From assembly GCA_025362035.1 (NCBI GenBank), contig JANYIN010000139.1:1-38510 (forward strand): a stretch of DNA of 38,510 nt, written 5' to 3'. The translations under genes and the position numbers were made by a program. Origin of the DNA: Gemmatimonadaceae bacterium (GTDB lineage: Bacteria; Gemmatimonadota; Gemmatimonadetes; Gemmatimonadales; Gemmatimonadaceae). Shown here piece after piece: positions 17,818 to 28,728 of this stretch. Numbering within the stretch: position 1 is the stretch's first letter; each line of letters begins with the position of its first letter. The notes under the pieces are model-generated. The model had not been told where the DNA came from and ran no database searches. It saw only the letters and a list, made by a program, of their open reading frames with translations.

Positions 17818-19134
17818 ATGAGATCTCACCACATCGCCGCGGCCGCGCTGGTGTTCCTCGCGCTGGGCTGCGGCCACGCGGCGCGGCTGCCGCTGGAAGC
17901 AGGCATCGGACCGAACCCCACCATCGCTGAACCAGAGCGCTCGTTGATTCCCACCGTGCACGTGGCGAAAGCCACCGGCTGGACATTCGGGCTGCAGCCG
18001 CAGCCCGCGAGCGGCTTGGCCGTCACGCGGTTCGCAGCCGGACTCGAGCACCCGCGGTGGCTCATGGTGCTCCCGAACGGCGACGTACTCGTGGCCGAAA
18101 CGAGCGCGCCGCCACAGCCAGGGGACGCCACCGGCATCAAGGGCTGGTTCTTCCGCCAATTCATGAAGAAGGCGGGTGCCGCGGTGCCCAGTGCCAATCG
18201 GATCACGCTTCTGCGCGCCCGCCACGGCGACGGAGTGGCCGAGACGCGGTCCATCCTGCTCGCGAGTCTGCATTCTCCCTTCGGTATGGCGCTCATCGGC
18301 AACGAACTCTACGTCGCCAATACCGACGCCATCCTGCGCTTCCCCTACTCCACGGGCGATACGGTCATCACCGCGCCGGGCGTGAAGGTCATCGACCTTC
18401 CCGCGGGACCGATCAATCATCATTGGACCAAGAACCTGATCGCGTCGCCCGACGGTCAGCATCTGTTCGTCACGGTGGGATCGAACAGCAACGTCGGCGA
18501 GAACGGCTTGAGCGAGGAAGCGGGCCGCGCTGCCATCTGGGAGGTGGACCCGCGCACCGGCGCGCATCGCATTTTTGCCTCGGGACTGCGCAATGCGAAT
18601 GGAATGGCCTGGGAGCCAACGACGGGCGCGCTCTGGACGGCGGTGAACGAGCGCGACGAGCTCGGCAGCGATCTGGTCCCGGACTTCATGACGTCCGTTC
18701 GAGACGGAGGCTTTTATGGATGGCCGTACAGCTACTACGGCGGGCACGTGGACACGCGGGTCGAGCCGCAGCGTCCCGACCTGGTCGCCACCGCAGTGAT
18801 GCCCGACTACGCGCTCGGCGCACACACGGCGGCACTGGGCCTTGCCACGGCGCGCGGAAGCTCGTTGCCGGCGCCCTTTACCGAGGGGATGTTCGTGGGG
18901 GAACACGGCTCCTGGAACCGGAAGCCGCACAGCGGCTACAAGGTGGTGTTCGTACCGTTCGTCGGAGGTAAACCGGAGGGCATCCCGATCGACGTGCTCA
19001 CGGGCTTTCTGAGTGACGGGGGAGACGCGCGCGGCCGTCCGGTTGGCGTCGCGATCGACAAGCGCGGCGCCCTGCTGGTTGCCGACGATGTAGGGAACAC
19101 GGTGTGGCGCGTAACCGGCGCTACGCCACGGTAG
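17818..19134 (+). CDS. Sorbosone dehydrogenase-like PQQ-type beta-propeller lipoprotein
   Basis: The protein has 438 residues from the ATG at 17818, preceded by GGAGG. A lipobox (FLALGCG) ends the signal sequence at about residue 18. The rest matches the six-bladed propeller family of soluble glucose/sorbosone dehydrogenases: [21 protein letters not shown], a [24 protein letters not shown] blade, [22 protein letters not shown] and [14 protein letters not shown]. Members oxidise sugars or aldoses, some with PQQ. PQQ binding and the substrate are not shown here. Its 3' end overlaps the convergent DHH gene by 14 bp. Confidence 0.85.
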   Translation: MRSHHIAAAALVFLALGCGHAARLPLEAGIGPNPTIAEPERSLIPTVHVAKATGWTFGLQPQPASGLAVTRFAAGLEHPRWLMVLPNGDVLVAETSAPPQPGDATGIKGWFFRQFMKKAGAAVPSANRITLLRARHGDGVAETRSILLASLHSPFGMALIGNELYVANTDAILRFPYSTGDTVITAPGVKVIDLPAGPINHHWTKNLIASPDGQHLFVTVGSNSNVGENGLSEEAGRAAIWEVDPRTGAHRIFASGLRNANGMAWEPTTGALWTAVNERDELGSDLVPDFMTSVRDGGFYGWPYSYYGGHVDTRVEPQRPDLVATAVMPDYALGAHTAALGLATARGSSLPAPFTEGMFVGEHGSWNRKPHSGYKVVFVPFVGGKPEGIPIDVLTGFLSDGGDARGRPVGVAIDKRGALLVADDVGNTVWRVTGATPR

Positions 19135-20155
19135 CGCTCAATTCACTCAGGTAACTCTGCGCCGCCGTGACCACGCGGTCGCGCACCTCCGTCAATTCCC
19201 CCGCGATCAGGGCACCGGAGGCGCGCGCGTGCCCGCCGCCGCCGAACTGCCGGGCGAACCGGTTCACGTCGGTAGTGCCGATCGATCGAAACGACACCTT
19301 CACCTTGCCATGCCCGAGGTCGCGGAACAGCAGTGCCATGCGCGTGCCCGCGATGGAACGGGCGTGCTCCACGATGCCATCGAGATCCTCGGCCTTTACT
19401 TCGTAGCGTTCCAGGGCATCTGATTCCATGGACAACCAGGTGAGCCCGTGCTGGGCGTCCACCTGCAGAGTGCCCAGTACTTCCGCCATCAACCGCACGC
19501 GCCCCGCCGGCGCCGAAGCGTAGATCAGGGAGTACATCTCTTCGGGATCAACGCCATACGCCAGCAACTGCGCCGCGATCGCGAGGCAGCGCGGCGAGGT
19601 GTTGCTGAAGCGGAACCCGCCCGTGTCCGTGAGCATCCCCGTGTACAGGGAACGCGCGATGGTCGGCGTGATGTCCCAACCCAGCACGATCGCCAGATCG
19701 TAAATCAGCTCGGCCGTCGCGCACGCCGACGTGTCGCTCACGCCCAGTGTTCCGGCGGGGTCGTCGGACGCGATGTGGTGATCGATCACGATTCTGGGCA
19801 GCGAGAGCGCGCGCACCGACTCCGTGAGATTTCCCAGCCGCTTCACGTCGCTGATGTCGAGCACAACGAAGAGATCGAGCCCGCGCAGCGCCTTCGATCC
19901 GCGCGGCGTCTGATCGTCGATGTCCGTGCCGAGCAGGAAGCCGAACATGTCCGGCCACGGCGTGGGATTCACGATGCGAACGTGGAGCCCGCGCGCCGTG
20001 AGCAGGCGCGCCAGCGCCGATTCCGAGCCGCATCCGTCGCCGTCGGCATTCAGATGCGTGCTGATGGCTACTCGCCGCCCGGGCACGAACTCCGCCGCGA
20101 AGGCGTCGATGGCGGCGCGCCGCGGCGTTGGAACGGTCAACAGGTCGATGGTCAC
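19121..20155 (-). CDS. DHH/DHHA1 phosphoesterase, NrnA-like
   Basis: The protein has 344 residues from a GTG at 20155; the frame is open further upstream but contains no family sequence. The N-terminal DHH domain shows [17 protein letters not shown] (about 26-42), VVLDISD (about 93) and the DHH signature IDHHIASDD (about 116-124). The C-terminal DHHA1 domain ends with [14 protein letters not shown] (about 305-318). Such enzymes degrade short oligoribonucleotides, pAp or cyclic dinucleotides; the lack of extra sensor domains favours an NrnA-like role. The gene starts just after the terminator of the permease gene, so it probably has its own promoter. Confidence 0.9.
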   Translation of the reverse strand: MTIDLLTVPTPRRAAIDAFAAEFVPGRRVAISTHLNADGDGCGSESALARLLTARGLHVRIVNPTPWPDMFGFLLGTDIDDQTPRGSKALRGLDLFVVLDISDVKRLGNLTESVRALSLPRIVIDHHIASDDPAGTLGVSDTSACATAELIYDLAIVLGWDITPTIARSLYTGMLTDTGGFRFSNTSPRCLAIAAQLLAYGVDPEEMYSLIYASAPAGRVRLMAEVLGTLQVDAQHGLTWLSMESDALERYEVKAEDLDGIVEHARSIAGTRMALLFRDLGHGKVKVSFRSIGTTDVNRFARQFGGGGHARASGALIAGELTEVRDRVVTAAQSYLSELSATVA

Positions 20156-20176
20156 GTAAGCCCGGGATAAATGAGA

Positions 20177-20200
20177 AGCGGCGCCCCGAAGGGCGCCGCT
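20177..20200 (-). terminator. Rho-independent-type hairpin after the permease gene
   Basis: Perfect 10-bp arms (20177-20186 and 20191-20200) enclose a 4-base loop. Read on the minus strand the loop is TTCG closed by a C-G pair, a very stable tetraloop, and the bases after it (TTCTCATTTATC) are T-rich. It lies 25 bp after the permease stop and before the DHH gene, so it should end permease transcription. Confidence 0.75.
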
Positions 20201-20225
20201 CTCCAATCTAGCGCGGAACGGTCGA

Positions 20226-21698
20226 TCAGTCGCCCATGTGGTGGCTGGTTTCCCCGCGACCGATGTGCGAGTGGCTCTTGCTGTAGAGAAAGTACACGAC
20301 GAGTCCGATGACCAACCACACGATGAGGCGGATCCAGGTGTCTCCTGGCAGGCCGGCCATGAGGCCAAGGCAGCTGAGGATGCCGAGCGCCGGCACGAGC
20401 GGAACCAGCGGCGTCTTGAAGGCGCGCGGAATTTCCGGCGACCGCACCCGCAGGATCCAGACGCCCGCGCACACGATGACGAACGCCAGCAGCGTCCCGA
20501 TACTCACGAGTTGGCCGAGAAGGCCGATCGGGAACAAACCCGCCACGACGGCGGCGATGCTGCCCGTCAAAATGGTCGTGATATATGGCGTCTTGAAGCG
20601 CGGATGCACCTTGCCGAACACCGCCGGCAGCAGGCCGTCGCGGGCCATGGAGAAAAAGACGCGCGGCTGTCCCATGAGCATCACCAGCACGACTGAGGCG
20701 AGACCCGCGAGCGAGCCGATTTCTACCGCGTAGCGCAGCCAGGCCAGCGAGGAGCCGGCGGCGGCCACGGCCACCAGGATCGGCGCGGGGTCATTCAGCT
20801 TGGAGTAGTGCACCATGCCCGTCATGACCAGCGCCATCAGGATGTAGAGCACCGTGCACACCGCGAGCGAACCCAGGATGCCAATGGGCATGTCGCGTTG
20901 CGGATTTCGCGCTTCCTGCGCGGCCGTACTCACGGCGTCGAACCCGATGTAGGCGAAGAAGATCACGCCCGCGCCACGAAGCACGCCACTCCAGCCGAAC
21001 TGGCCGAACGTCCCCGTGTTCTCCGGGATGAACGGATGCCAGTTGGCCGTGTTCACGTACATGAACCCGACGCCGATGACGAGGAAGACGATCGCGATCT
21101 TGAGGAACACGATCGCGTTGTTGAACCACGCCGACTCCTTGATGCCAATGACGAGAATGACCGTCATGATCAAGGTGAGGATGACGGCTGGCACGTTTAG
21201 GATGGCGCCGGTCTGGGAAAAGTTGTTCGCGGCATCCACGGCGAACGGCGCATCGGTCCAGGCCTTGGGGATCACCAGTCCGAACTCGGCGAGGAATTTC
21301 ACGAAATTGCCGGACCACCCCACGGCCACCGTGGCGGCGCCGAACAGGTACTCGAGCATGAGATCCCAACCGATGATCCAGGCGACCAACTCTCCGAGCG
21401 TTGCGTAGCCGTACGTGTACGCGGATCCGGCGATGGGAATCATGCTGGCGAATTCCGCGTAGCAGAGTCCGGCGAAACCGCACGCCAGCCCCGCGGCGAC
21501 CATCGACAGGACCACGGCCGGACCGGCGTACACCGCAGCGGCGTTACCTGTCAGGACGAAGATACCGGCGCCGATGATCGCGCCGATGCCCAGCAGCGTA
21601 AGGTTCGTTGCACTGAGGGTGCGATTCAATCCGCCTTCGCCTTCTTCCGCCGCCTCGCGCTGAAGCACGGCAACACTCTTTCTCGACCACAAACCCAT
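20226..21698 (-). CDS. APC-superfamily amino acid permease (cationic amino acid transporter type)
   Basis: The protein has 490 residues with 12 or more hydrophobic helices. The N-terminal LLGIGAIIGAGIFVLTG (about 35-51) is the APC substrate-binding unwound-helix motif. Further family blocks are YAEFASMIPIAGSAYTY (about 81-97), FFAYIGFDAVSTAAQEARNP (about 245-264) and QPRVFFSMARDGLLP (about 335-350). This pattern is closest to CAT/YfnA-type transporters. The last ~15 residues contain several histidines (SHSHIGRGETSHHMGD), possibly metal-binding. GGAG lies 9 bases before the ATG. It appears to be a single-gene unit, with a hairpin terminator at 20177-20200. Confidence 0.9.
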   Translation of the reverse strand: MGLWSRKSVAVLQREAAEEGEGGLNRTLSATNLTLLGIGAIIGAGIFVLTGNAAAVYAGPAVVLSMVAAGLACGFAGLCYAEFASMIPIAGSAYTYGYATLGELVAWIIGWDLMLEYLFGAATVAVGWSGNFVKFLAEFGLVIPKAWTDAPFAVDAANNFSQTGAILNVPAVILTLIMTVILVIGIKESAWFNNAIVFLKIAIVFLVIGVGFMYVNTANWHPFIPENTGTFGQFGWSGVLRGAGVIFFAYIGFDAVSTAAQEARNPQRDMPIGILGSLAVCTVLYILMALVMTGMVHYSKLNDPAPILVAVAAAGSSLAWLRYAVEIGSLAGLASVVLVMLMGQPRVFFSMARDGLLPAVFGKVHPRFKTPYITTILTGSIAAVVAGLFPIGLLGQLVSIGTLLAFVIVCAGVWILRVRSPEIPRAFKTPLVPLVPALGILSCLGLMAGLPGDTWIRLIVWLVIGLVVYFLYSKSHSHIGRGETSHHMGD

Positions 21699-21890
21699 CG
21701 GGAAGTCTCCGGAGAGGAGGTACGAGCGGCCAGAAGGACCTTACGCGAGGGCCGTCGTTGGAGAGGTAGGAATTGTATACAGGACGTCAAACTTCGCCGC
21801 TCGCGCCGACGTTGTCAAGAACGCGCGACCGTCACTGCGTGTTGAGCGTGTGCGTGATCGAGACGGACTGCTTGACCGTAGCGAGTGAGA
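21699..21890. other. Intergenic region upstream of the permease gene
   Basis: This 192-bp gap lies between guaB (ending at 21891) and the permease gene. On the minus strand it holds TTGACA (around 21820) and TATACAAT (around 21778), which resemble -35 and -10 boxes, but they are about 33 bases apart and cannot pair with each other. No terminator-like hairpin for guaB, T-box or riboswitch pattern was recognised. Confidence 0.35.
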
Positions 21891-23495
<1,605 letters not shown>

Positions 23496-23978
23496 CTAGT
23501 CCTTCCCGATGACCCGGAGGCGACGCCGAATGCTTCGCGGCAGAAAGAACGCTGCCGCAGCGAGCGCTTCCTTCAGATTCAGGTCGTCGAGGTCGGACAT
23601 TTCACCCGTCCAGTGCGACTTCAGCACCGCGATGCCCGCGTTCGAGACGAGCCGCTGCAGCGCCAGCACGAGCACGAACACGTCGTCCACTTCGCCGATG
23701 AACGGGATGAAGTCCGGAATGAGGTCCAGCGGCATGACGATGTACGCCATGGCGCCAGCCACGAGCAGCTTGTCCAGCATCGCCACACGGGGATCCGTGA
23801 TCAAGCCGCCGAGCAGACGCAGATACGCCGGCAACTGCTGGATGTAGTACAGCACCGTGCGCCGGGCGCCGGTGCGCGGTGCGCGACTGGCACTGGGGGT
23901 GGCGTTCTTCGTCGTCGCTCGGCCGCGAACCGTGGACGCGGCTCCGGGACGGCCCTCCCTTCGAGAACTCGGACTCAC
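23496..23978 (-). CDS. DUF1232 (YkvA-like) small membrane protein
   Basis: The protein has 160 residues from the GTG at 23978, which has GAGGAAGG about 6 bases upstream; the longer frame overlaps the previous gene. The N-terminal ~45 residues are basic and rich in Ser, Arg and Thr. The DUF1232 core (about 70-115) contains DKLLVAGAMAYIVMPLDLIP followed by DFIP and GEVDD, the family signature. It has one or two hydrophobic segments. The function of the family is not settled. It lies between a small hypothetical gene and guaB on the minus strand. Confidence 0.85.
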   Translation of the reverse strand: MSPSSRREGRPGAASTVRGRATTKNATPSASRAPRTGARRTVLYYIQQLPAYLRLLGGLITDPRVAMLDKLLVAGAMAYIVMPLDLIPDFIPFIGEVDDVFVLVLALQRLVSNAGIAVLKSHWTGEMSDLDDLNLKEALAAAAFFLPRSIRRRLRVIGKD

Positions 23979-23988
23979 GCGGCCTTCC

Positions 23989-24453
23989 TCAGGTGGGGTT
24001 GAATCCGTTGTCCGGCGTACCGCCGGACGCGGGGGGCACGCCGGCCGATCCGGATGCATGCGTCGTTCCACTCGCACCTGTCGTGCCGCCCGGCGCAGCA
24101 TCGGTCCGGGGCGCACTTGCCGCCGCGGCCGCGGCGTCCACCACGCGGCTGGTGGCGGTCATGATGTCGGTCGCCACCGACTTTCCGGCGGCGGCCGCGC
24201 CGTTGAGCACACCCAGCGCCTTGTTCATGAACCCCATCGTCTCGGCAATGGCCGACGCGCTCACCTTGCCCGCGCGAAGCCGCTCCTCCACCGCATCGGC
24301 AAGGCGCGTGAGCGGGTTGCCGGCAGCGGACGCCGTGGCGCGCTCCACGTACTTGGACTCGAGGAACTCGACATAGTCGAGCACCTGATAGCCGCGTTCG
24401 TCCGACAGCGTTTCGAGCTTCTGGAGCAACTTGTCACGCAGGTACGCGTTCAT
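23989..24453 (-). CDS. Hypothetical protein with DUF2281-like N-terminus
   Basis: The protein has 154 residues from the ATG at 24453, with GGCGGTGA about 5 bases upstream; an in-frame GTG at 24489 would add 12 residues. The N-terminal segment DKLLQKLETLSDERGYQVLDY followed by VEFLESKYVE resembles the short helical DUF2281 motif. A helical middle part follows (about 45-115). The C-terminal ~40 residues are low complexity, rich in Ala, Gly, Thr, Ser and Pro, and probably disordered. There is no signal peptide and no catalytic motif. Function unknown. It lies between an M15 peptidase and a DUF1232 gene. Confidence 0.7.
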   Translation of the reverse strand: MNAYLRDKLLQKLETLSDERGYQVLDYVEFLESKYVERATASAAGNPLTRLADAVEERLRAGKVSASAIAETMGFMNKALGVLNGAAAAGKSVATDIMTATSRVVDAAAAAASAPRTDAAPGGTTGASGTTHASGSAGVPPASGGTPDNGFNPT

Positions 24454-24495
24454 GCGATTCACCGCCAGGTCGGAGCCATGAGGTGCCACGCGAGT

Positions 24496-25521
24496 TCAAC
24501 CCTTCCAGCGTGTCTTCTTCCCGCGCGCGTCTATATGCAGATACGGGGTTGGGTACTTGTTGCTGATGTACATGCCAAGGCCGCCCACCAGCTCCGGATG
24601 TGCATCTTCGACACGCTCCACCGCAAGCATCACGAGCAGTTCGTCCGTGAGCGTGATTCGCCCGTCGCCGTCCACGTCCAGCGCAATGTCGGCCGCGTCG
24701 CCATACTGGTGGCGGCTGTCGCTGGCGGCGCGCGCGACGTGTGCATTGTACGACGGCGTCCGGAATCCGGAATGCACGTTCACGAAGAGCTCGGGCCGAA
24801 CGCGGGCACCCAGATCCGCGAACACGAGCTCGAGCTTGTCGAGCAGGCGCGGATTCAAGGCCACGTATTTGGGCCACCGGTCGCCCTGTTCGTCGTGCGT
24901 CACGAAGTCCGACAGCTTGAGGTGCTTCGTCACCTGCATGTCGAGATTCTCCTTCCGGACCTCGATGAACCCCTCCGGCCGGTCGTGGTCCGCATGCCCA
25001 AGGCGCTCGGCAACATAGGTCCCGATGTTGTAGCCGTTCAATCGCCCCGCCGTCTTCTGCGAAAACGGCACGATGACCGCAAGGGTCGGTTGTGGGATGA
25101 TCTCTCGTTCCGGCCCGCGGATGAGCGCTATCTGGTAGAACCCGGGGCGAGCCGGCGCCACCGTGGCGTCGCCGATCAGGCGTGACTCCGGCTCGGTGGA
25201 CGTGGAATCGCCGTACGGAATCCACTGGTACCGAAGCGAATCACCCTTGCCCGAGAACTCCACGGGGAAGACCACATTCTGGTTCGGCAAGGCGAAGCGC
25301 ACGTTCACCCCGCCGCTCAACCCAAAAGCAGTGGCCGCGGGCGCCGCCGCGAGTGGCGCCTTTGGCGCCATGGCTGCCGCGATCTGGCTGAAAGGCGCCG
25401 TGGGCAGTGCTCCGGCCGGCCGCATGAACTGAACGGCGCCAATGGTCGCGCCGCAGAACAGCACCACGGTGCCGACGACTGCAAGTCTGCTGCGCGGCTC
25501 TGGGGCGTGTCCGTTCTTCAC
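24496..25521 (-). CDS. M15-family peptidase with EF-hand-like loop (murein DD-carboxypeptidase type)
   Basis: The protein has 341 residues from the GTG at 25521; the frame is open to 25662. A single membrane anchor follows the start (LAVVGTVVLFCGATIGAVQF, about 14-33). The middle is a beta-rich region (about 65-170). The C-terminal domain has the M15/VanY-type zinc pattern: SGFRTPSYNA, then H and D in SRHQYGDAADI, and the last ligand in YLHID. Directly after the Asp comes LDVDGDGRITLTDE, an EF-hand/dockerin-like calcium loop. It probably trims peptidoglycan peptides in the periplasm. Calcium control is inferred only. Confidence 0.8.
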   Translation of the reverse strand: MKNGHAPEPRSRLAVVGTVVLFCGATIGAVQFMRPAGALPTAPFSQIAAAMAPKAPLAAAPAATAFGLSGGVNVRFALPNQNVVFPVEFSGKGDSLRYQWIPYGDSTSTEPESRLIGDATVAPARPGFYQIALIRGPEREIIPQPTLAVIVPFSQKTAGRLNGYNIGTYVAERLGHADHDRPEGFIEVRKENLDMQVTKHLKLSDFVTHDEQGDRWPKYVALNPRLLDKLELVFADLGARVRPELFVNVHSGFRTPSYNAHVARAASDSRHQYGDAADIALDVDGDGRITLTDELLVMLAVERVEDAHPELVGGLGMYISNKYPTPYLHIDARGKKTRWKG

Positions 25522-25860
25522 GGCTGCGTCCCGCGCGCGCTTGCAATGAAAATCCACGTGCGGCCGATGGGTCGGACGCACGCTTCGTGAGGCAACATGA
25601 AATGCACAATCTCCTGGGCAACCGGTGTCGCGAATGGCTGTGAGACACCGCCCCGCCGGCAAAGTGCCTCCGACCCTGCTGAGACAGTATCGGCAACCCT
25701 GCTATCTTCGCGTGGCTCAACTACTTGGAAGGTAGTCGGTTTGGCACGCCGTGGTACTCCCGCGCGGCGTGAACACCCACCGTCGCTCTGCATCGTTTGC
25801 CGCACGCGGATTACATTTCCACTCGTTTCCGCCCGCACTCACACCGACCTTCTTCTTCGC
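25522..25860. other. Divergent intergenic region, M15 peptidase / gpmI
   Basis: This 339-bp region lies between a minus-strand and a plus-strand gene and must contain promoters for both. The gpmI frame is open back to 25597 and the peptidase frame to 25662, but neither extension carries family sequence. TATCTT (about 25704) could be a plus-strand -10 box, with only a weak -35 match upstream. ACTAC/GTAGT arms near 25720-25736 form a small imperfect palindrome. Nothing here is strong. Confidence 0.35.
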
Positions 25861-27405
25861 ATGGCTCCCGCAGCTCGACCCGCTCCAGTCGTTCTCCTCG
25901 TTCTCGATGGGTGGGGGTACCGAGCCGAACGCGAGGGAAATGCGATCGCCATGGCCAACGTGCCCACCTGGGATCGCATCTGGTCCCGCGGTCCCCGCAC
26001 ACTGCTGGCCGCATCCGGCGAAGCCGTCGGCCTGCCAAAAGGACAAATCGGCAATAGCGAGGTCGGCCATTTGAACTTGGGCGCCGGACGCGTGGTGATG
26101 CAGGACCTCGTGAAGATCTCGCGCGCCATTGCCGATGGGAGTTTCTTCAGAAACCCCGTCTTCCTCGCGGCTTGCGAGCGCGTGAAGGCTAACGGAGGGA
26201 CCCTGCACCTGGTTGGGCTCATCGGCTCGGGGGGCGTCCACGCAATCGACACCCACCTGCTGGCCCTGCTCGATCTCGCCGAGCGTCAGAGTGTGAGCCG
26301 GGTAGCAATCCATGCGATGCTTGACGGGCGCGACACCATGCCCCGCTCCGGCCATGGCTATCTCGAGGAACTACTGGCGAAGGCACATGGACGCGCCAGC
26401 GTCGCTAGCGTTGGCGGGCGGTATTTCGGCATGGATCGGGACAACCGGTGGGACCGGATAGAACAGTGGTACCACTCCGCCGTGGACGGCACGGCTGATA
26501 CGAGCAATGATCCACTCGTGCGTGTCACGGAGTCGTACAACCGCGGCGAGACGGACGAGTTCCTGAAGCCGACCACGATCGTGGACGCGCGCGGCAAGCC
26601 GGTAGCGCCCATGCGGGACGGCGACGCGGTGATCTGCTTCAACTACCGCTCCGACCGGATGCGCCAGATCGTTCGCGCACTCACGGCGGAAGGCTTCGAC
26701 GGATTCGACGTCTCACGGCGTCCGGACGTATCCGTGGCCACGATGACGCTGTACGATCAGACGTTCAACCTGCCGGTAGCCTTCCCGCCGCAGTCGATGG
26801 CCAGGATCGTGGGCGAGGTGGTATCGGACGCCGGCATGACGATGTTACGGACGGCGGAAACCGAAAAGTACGCGCATGTGACTTACTTCTTCAACGGCGG
26901 CATCGAGACGCCGTTTCCGGGTGAGGAACGCCGGTTGGTGCCGAGCCAGAAGGTAGCGACGTACGACCTGGCGCCGGAGATGAGCGCGCACGGTATCACC
27001 GACGTGCTCTGCAGCGCGATCACCGCAGGCGAACATGACTTCATTCTCTGCAACTACGCCAACGCCGACATGGTGGGCCACACGGGCTCGATCCCCGCGA
27101 TCCTCACAGCGGTGGAAGTGGTGGACCAATGTCTGGCGCGCGTCATCTCGGCGGCAGGGTCGTCGGGCGCACGCCTGCTGGTCACGGCGGACCACGGGAA
27201 CTGCGAGATGATGATCGATCCCGCCACCGGCGGGCCCCACACGGCGCACACGACCAACCCCGTGCCGTTCCTGGTGGTGGACCATACCAATCAGCACGGA
27301 CTGCGCGAGGGCGGTGCCCTCTGCGACGTCGGCCCCACCATTCTGCGACTGCTCGGCCTCGAACAGCCCGGCGAAATGACGGGACGCGATCTGCGTCTCG
27401 CGTGA
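25861..27405 (+). CDS. gpmI: 2,3-bisphosphoglycerate-independent phosphoglycerate mutase
   Basis: The protein has 514 residues from the ATG at 25861, the family's usual length. It interconverts 3- and 2-phosphoglycerate in glycolysis and gluconeogenesis using two Mn ions. The alkaline phosphatase-type domain has D16 (VLLVLDGWG) and the phosphorylated Ser66 (GQIGNSEVGHLNLGAGR). The substrate-binding insertion contains HAMLDGRDT and GGRYFGMDRD. The C-terminal metal site shows NYANADMVGHTG and VTADHGNCE. No Shine-Dalgarno is evident. It opens a plus-strand run of closely spaced genes. Confidence 0.96.
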   Translation: MAPAARPAPVVLLVLDGWGYRAEREGNAIAMANVPTWDRIWSRGPRTLLAASGEAVGLPKGQIGNSEVGHLNLGAGRVVMQDLVKISRAIADGSFFRNPVFLAACERVKANGGTLHLVGLIGSGGVHAIDTHLLALLDLAERQSVSRVAIHAMLDGRDTMPRSGHGYLEELLAKAHGRASVASVGGRYFGMDRDNRWDRIEQWYHSAVDGTADTSNDPLVRVTESYNRGETDEFLKPTTIVDARGKPVAPMRDGDAVICFNYRSDRMRQIVRALTAEGFDGFDVSRRPDVSVATMTLYDQTFNLPVAFPPQSMARIVGEVVSDAGMTMLRTAETEKYAHVTYFFNGGIETPFPGEERRLVPSQKVATYDLAPEMSAHGITDVLCSAITAGEHDFILCNYANADMVGHTGSIPAILTAVEVVDQCLARVISAAGSSGARLLVTADHGNCEMMIDPATGGPHTAHTTNPVPFLVVDHTNQHGLREGGALCDVGPTILRLLGLEQPGEMTGRDLRLA

Positions 27406-27425
27406 TGACACCCTTCGAGTGAGAG

Positions 27426-28124
27426 ATGAGTGAACGCGTGAAGGCATTGTTATTCGGCGCGGTGGCGTTGCTTGTCGCCATTCCCGCCTCGGCGCAGGTC
27501 GGACACGACCCAGCGACAAGTCCGTACAACGATCTCGAGTACAACCAGGAGTTCACTCTGCTGGGGGGGCGGTTGCGCACCCGGCACGACCCCGCGAGCA
27601 TCGCGCCGCAGAGCGCGACGATGCTGGGGGTCCGCTATGAGCTCACACTGGCGGGACCGCTGGCGCTCAGCAGCGATCTCTTCGGCGCGTCCACGACCCG
27701 CAACGTGGTGGATCCACTCAAGCCGGCAAAGACTCGTGACATCGGCACGCAGCAGAATCTCGAGATCGGCGCCGACATCGCGCTGGCCATGAATCTGACC
27801 GGACGCAAGAGCTGGCACAGTCTGGTACCGCAAATCCGCGGTGGTGTCGGGCTGATCCGGAACGCCGCGAAGGATGATTCGTCGGGATTTGCGATCGGCA
27901 CTCCAATTGCCTTCACGTACGGAGTGGGCGTGAAGTATGTCCCTGGCGGGCGTCTGCAGCTCCGTGCCGACCTCAGCGACCACGTCTTCAAGCTCGCCTA
28001 TCCGGATTCGTATTACCGGCTGGCGAGCGACAATACGTCCGTGCTCGACGTCGGAAGTCCGAAATCGTTCTACACGCATCACACCGCACTCACCATTGGC
28101 GCGTCGTACTTGTTCGCGAAGTGA
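27426..28124 (+). CDS. Outer-membrane beta-barrel-type protein
   Basis: The protein has 232 residues with a clear signal peptide (about 1-23, ending PASAQ). The mature part shows alternating hydrophobic/polar strands typical of small outer-membrane barrels, for example MLGVRYELTLAGPLALSSDL, LEIGADIALAMNL, FTYGVGVKYVPG and the last strand LTIGASYLFAK. No cysteine pairs or enzyme motifs are visible. The substrate or role is unknown. It starts 20 bp after gpmI and is followed 39 bp later by the BON gene, another envelope-type gene. Confidence 0.7.
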   Translation: MSERVKALLFGAVALLVAIPASAQVGHDPATSPYNDLEYNQEFTLLGGRLRTRHDPASIAPQSATMLGVRYELTLAGPLALSSDLFGASTTRNVVDPLKPAKTRDIGTQQNLEIGADIALAMNLTGRKSWHSLVPQIRGGVGLIRNAAKDDSSGFAIGTPIAFTYGVGVKYVPGGRLQLRADLSDHVFKLAYPDSYYRLASDNTSVLDVGSPKSFYTHHTALTIGASYLFAK

Positions 28125-28163
28125 ATGGGTCGTGCGCCAGCGACCACCCTGGAAGGTGACAGC

Positions 28164-28643
28164 ATGGCCCACGACTACGAAGACCTGCACGACATCGACG
28201 GATTGAGTGACGCCGAACTTCGCGATCTGGTGCGCGAACAGCTCGCCGACCAACCCGCGTTCGATGCGTCCGACCTTACCGTGCATGCCAGATCGGGGCA
28301 CGTGACCCTAGGCGGCAGCGTCGGCACCGACGAGGAGCGCCGCATCGCGGAGCACGTCCTCACGGACGTGCTTGGCGTGACCATGTACACAGTAGACCTG
28401 GTGCTCGATCCAACGCGCGCGGCGGCCGACGCATCGGGCTTCCACGAGCGCGAGGAGGAGCCGGGAAACGACGGCCGCTCGCTGGACGTGGAGGTTTCGC
28501 TCGATGGCGCGTCGGAACACCGCGCGGGACAAGTGGCTGCGGATCTCGAGGGGACATCGGACTACGAGAGCGTCATGGAAAACGGCGCCACCTGGACTCC
28601 GCCCGATTCGCCCACTCCGGAAGGGATGACTGGCGCAGAATGA
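28164..28643 (+). CDS. BON-domain protein
   Basis: The protein has 159 residues from the ATG at 28164, which has GGAAGGTG 5 bases upstream; an ATG at 28125 would add 13 residues. The BON fold (about 20-82) shows ELRDLVREQLADQP, then LTVHARSGHVTLGGSVGTDE and a VTMYTVDLVLD strand. BON domains bind phospholipid or other surfaces. There is no signal peptide, which is unusual for BON proteins of the OsmY type. The second half is acidic and low complexity. The stop codon lies inside the left end of a dispersed repeat (28635-28709). Confidence 0.82.
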   Translation: MAHDYEDLHDIDGLSDAELRDLVREQLADQPAFDASDLTVHARSGHVTLGGSVGTDEERRIAEHVLTDVLGVTMYTVDLVLDPTRAAADASGFHEREEEPGNDGRSLDVEVSLDGASEHRAGQVAADLEGTSDYESVMENGATWTPPDSPTPEGMTGAE

Positions 28644-28709
28644 ATTACTGGACTACCGCAGTACCTGGAATGGCATACCCGCTCCCAGACGAGTGGGGCA
28701 GATGTAGTC
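28635..28709. repeat. Dispersed ~75-bp repeat, copy 1
   Basis: This stretch closely matches 38349-38424, roughly 10 kb away, in the same orientation. By eye the two copies differ at about seven substitutions plus a few 1-base indels. It covers the stop codon of the BON gene and fills most of the gap before the PTPS gene. The core is TACCGCAGTA, a near-palindrome, which is a perfect 10-bp palindrome in copy 2. No terminal repeats or target-site duplications are visible. Confidence 0.85.
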
Positions 28710-28728
28710 GACCACGTATATTGCCGCG

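Noticed and set aside
17656..18930. A 424-codon minus-strand open frame
   Set aside because: It is the complement of the sorbosone dehydrogenase-like gene, which has signal sequence, Shine-Dalgarno and family motifs.
21778..21826. TTGACA and TATACAAT as one promoter for the permease
   Set aside because: The two boxes are about 33 bases apart, twice the usual spacer, so they cannot form one sigma-70 promoter.
21699..21890. T-box or riboswitch before the amino acid permease
   Set aside because: No T-box sequence, specifier loop or antiterminator pattern was found, and the gap is too short for a typical T-box with promoter.
23857..25185. A 442-codon plus-strand open frame
   Set aside because: It runs antisense through the DUF1232, hypothetical and M15 genes and has no recognisable domain.
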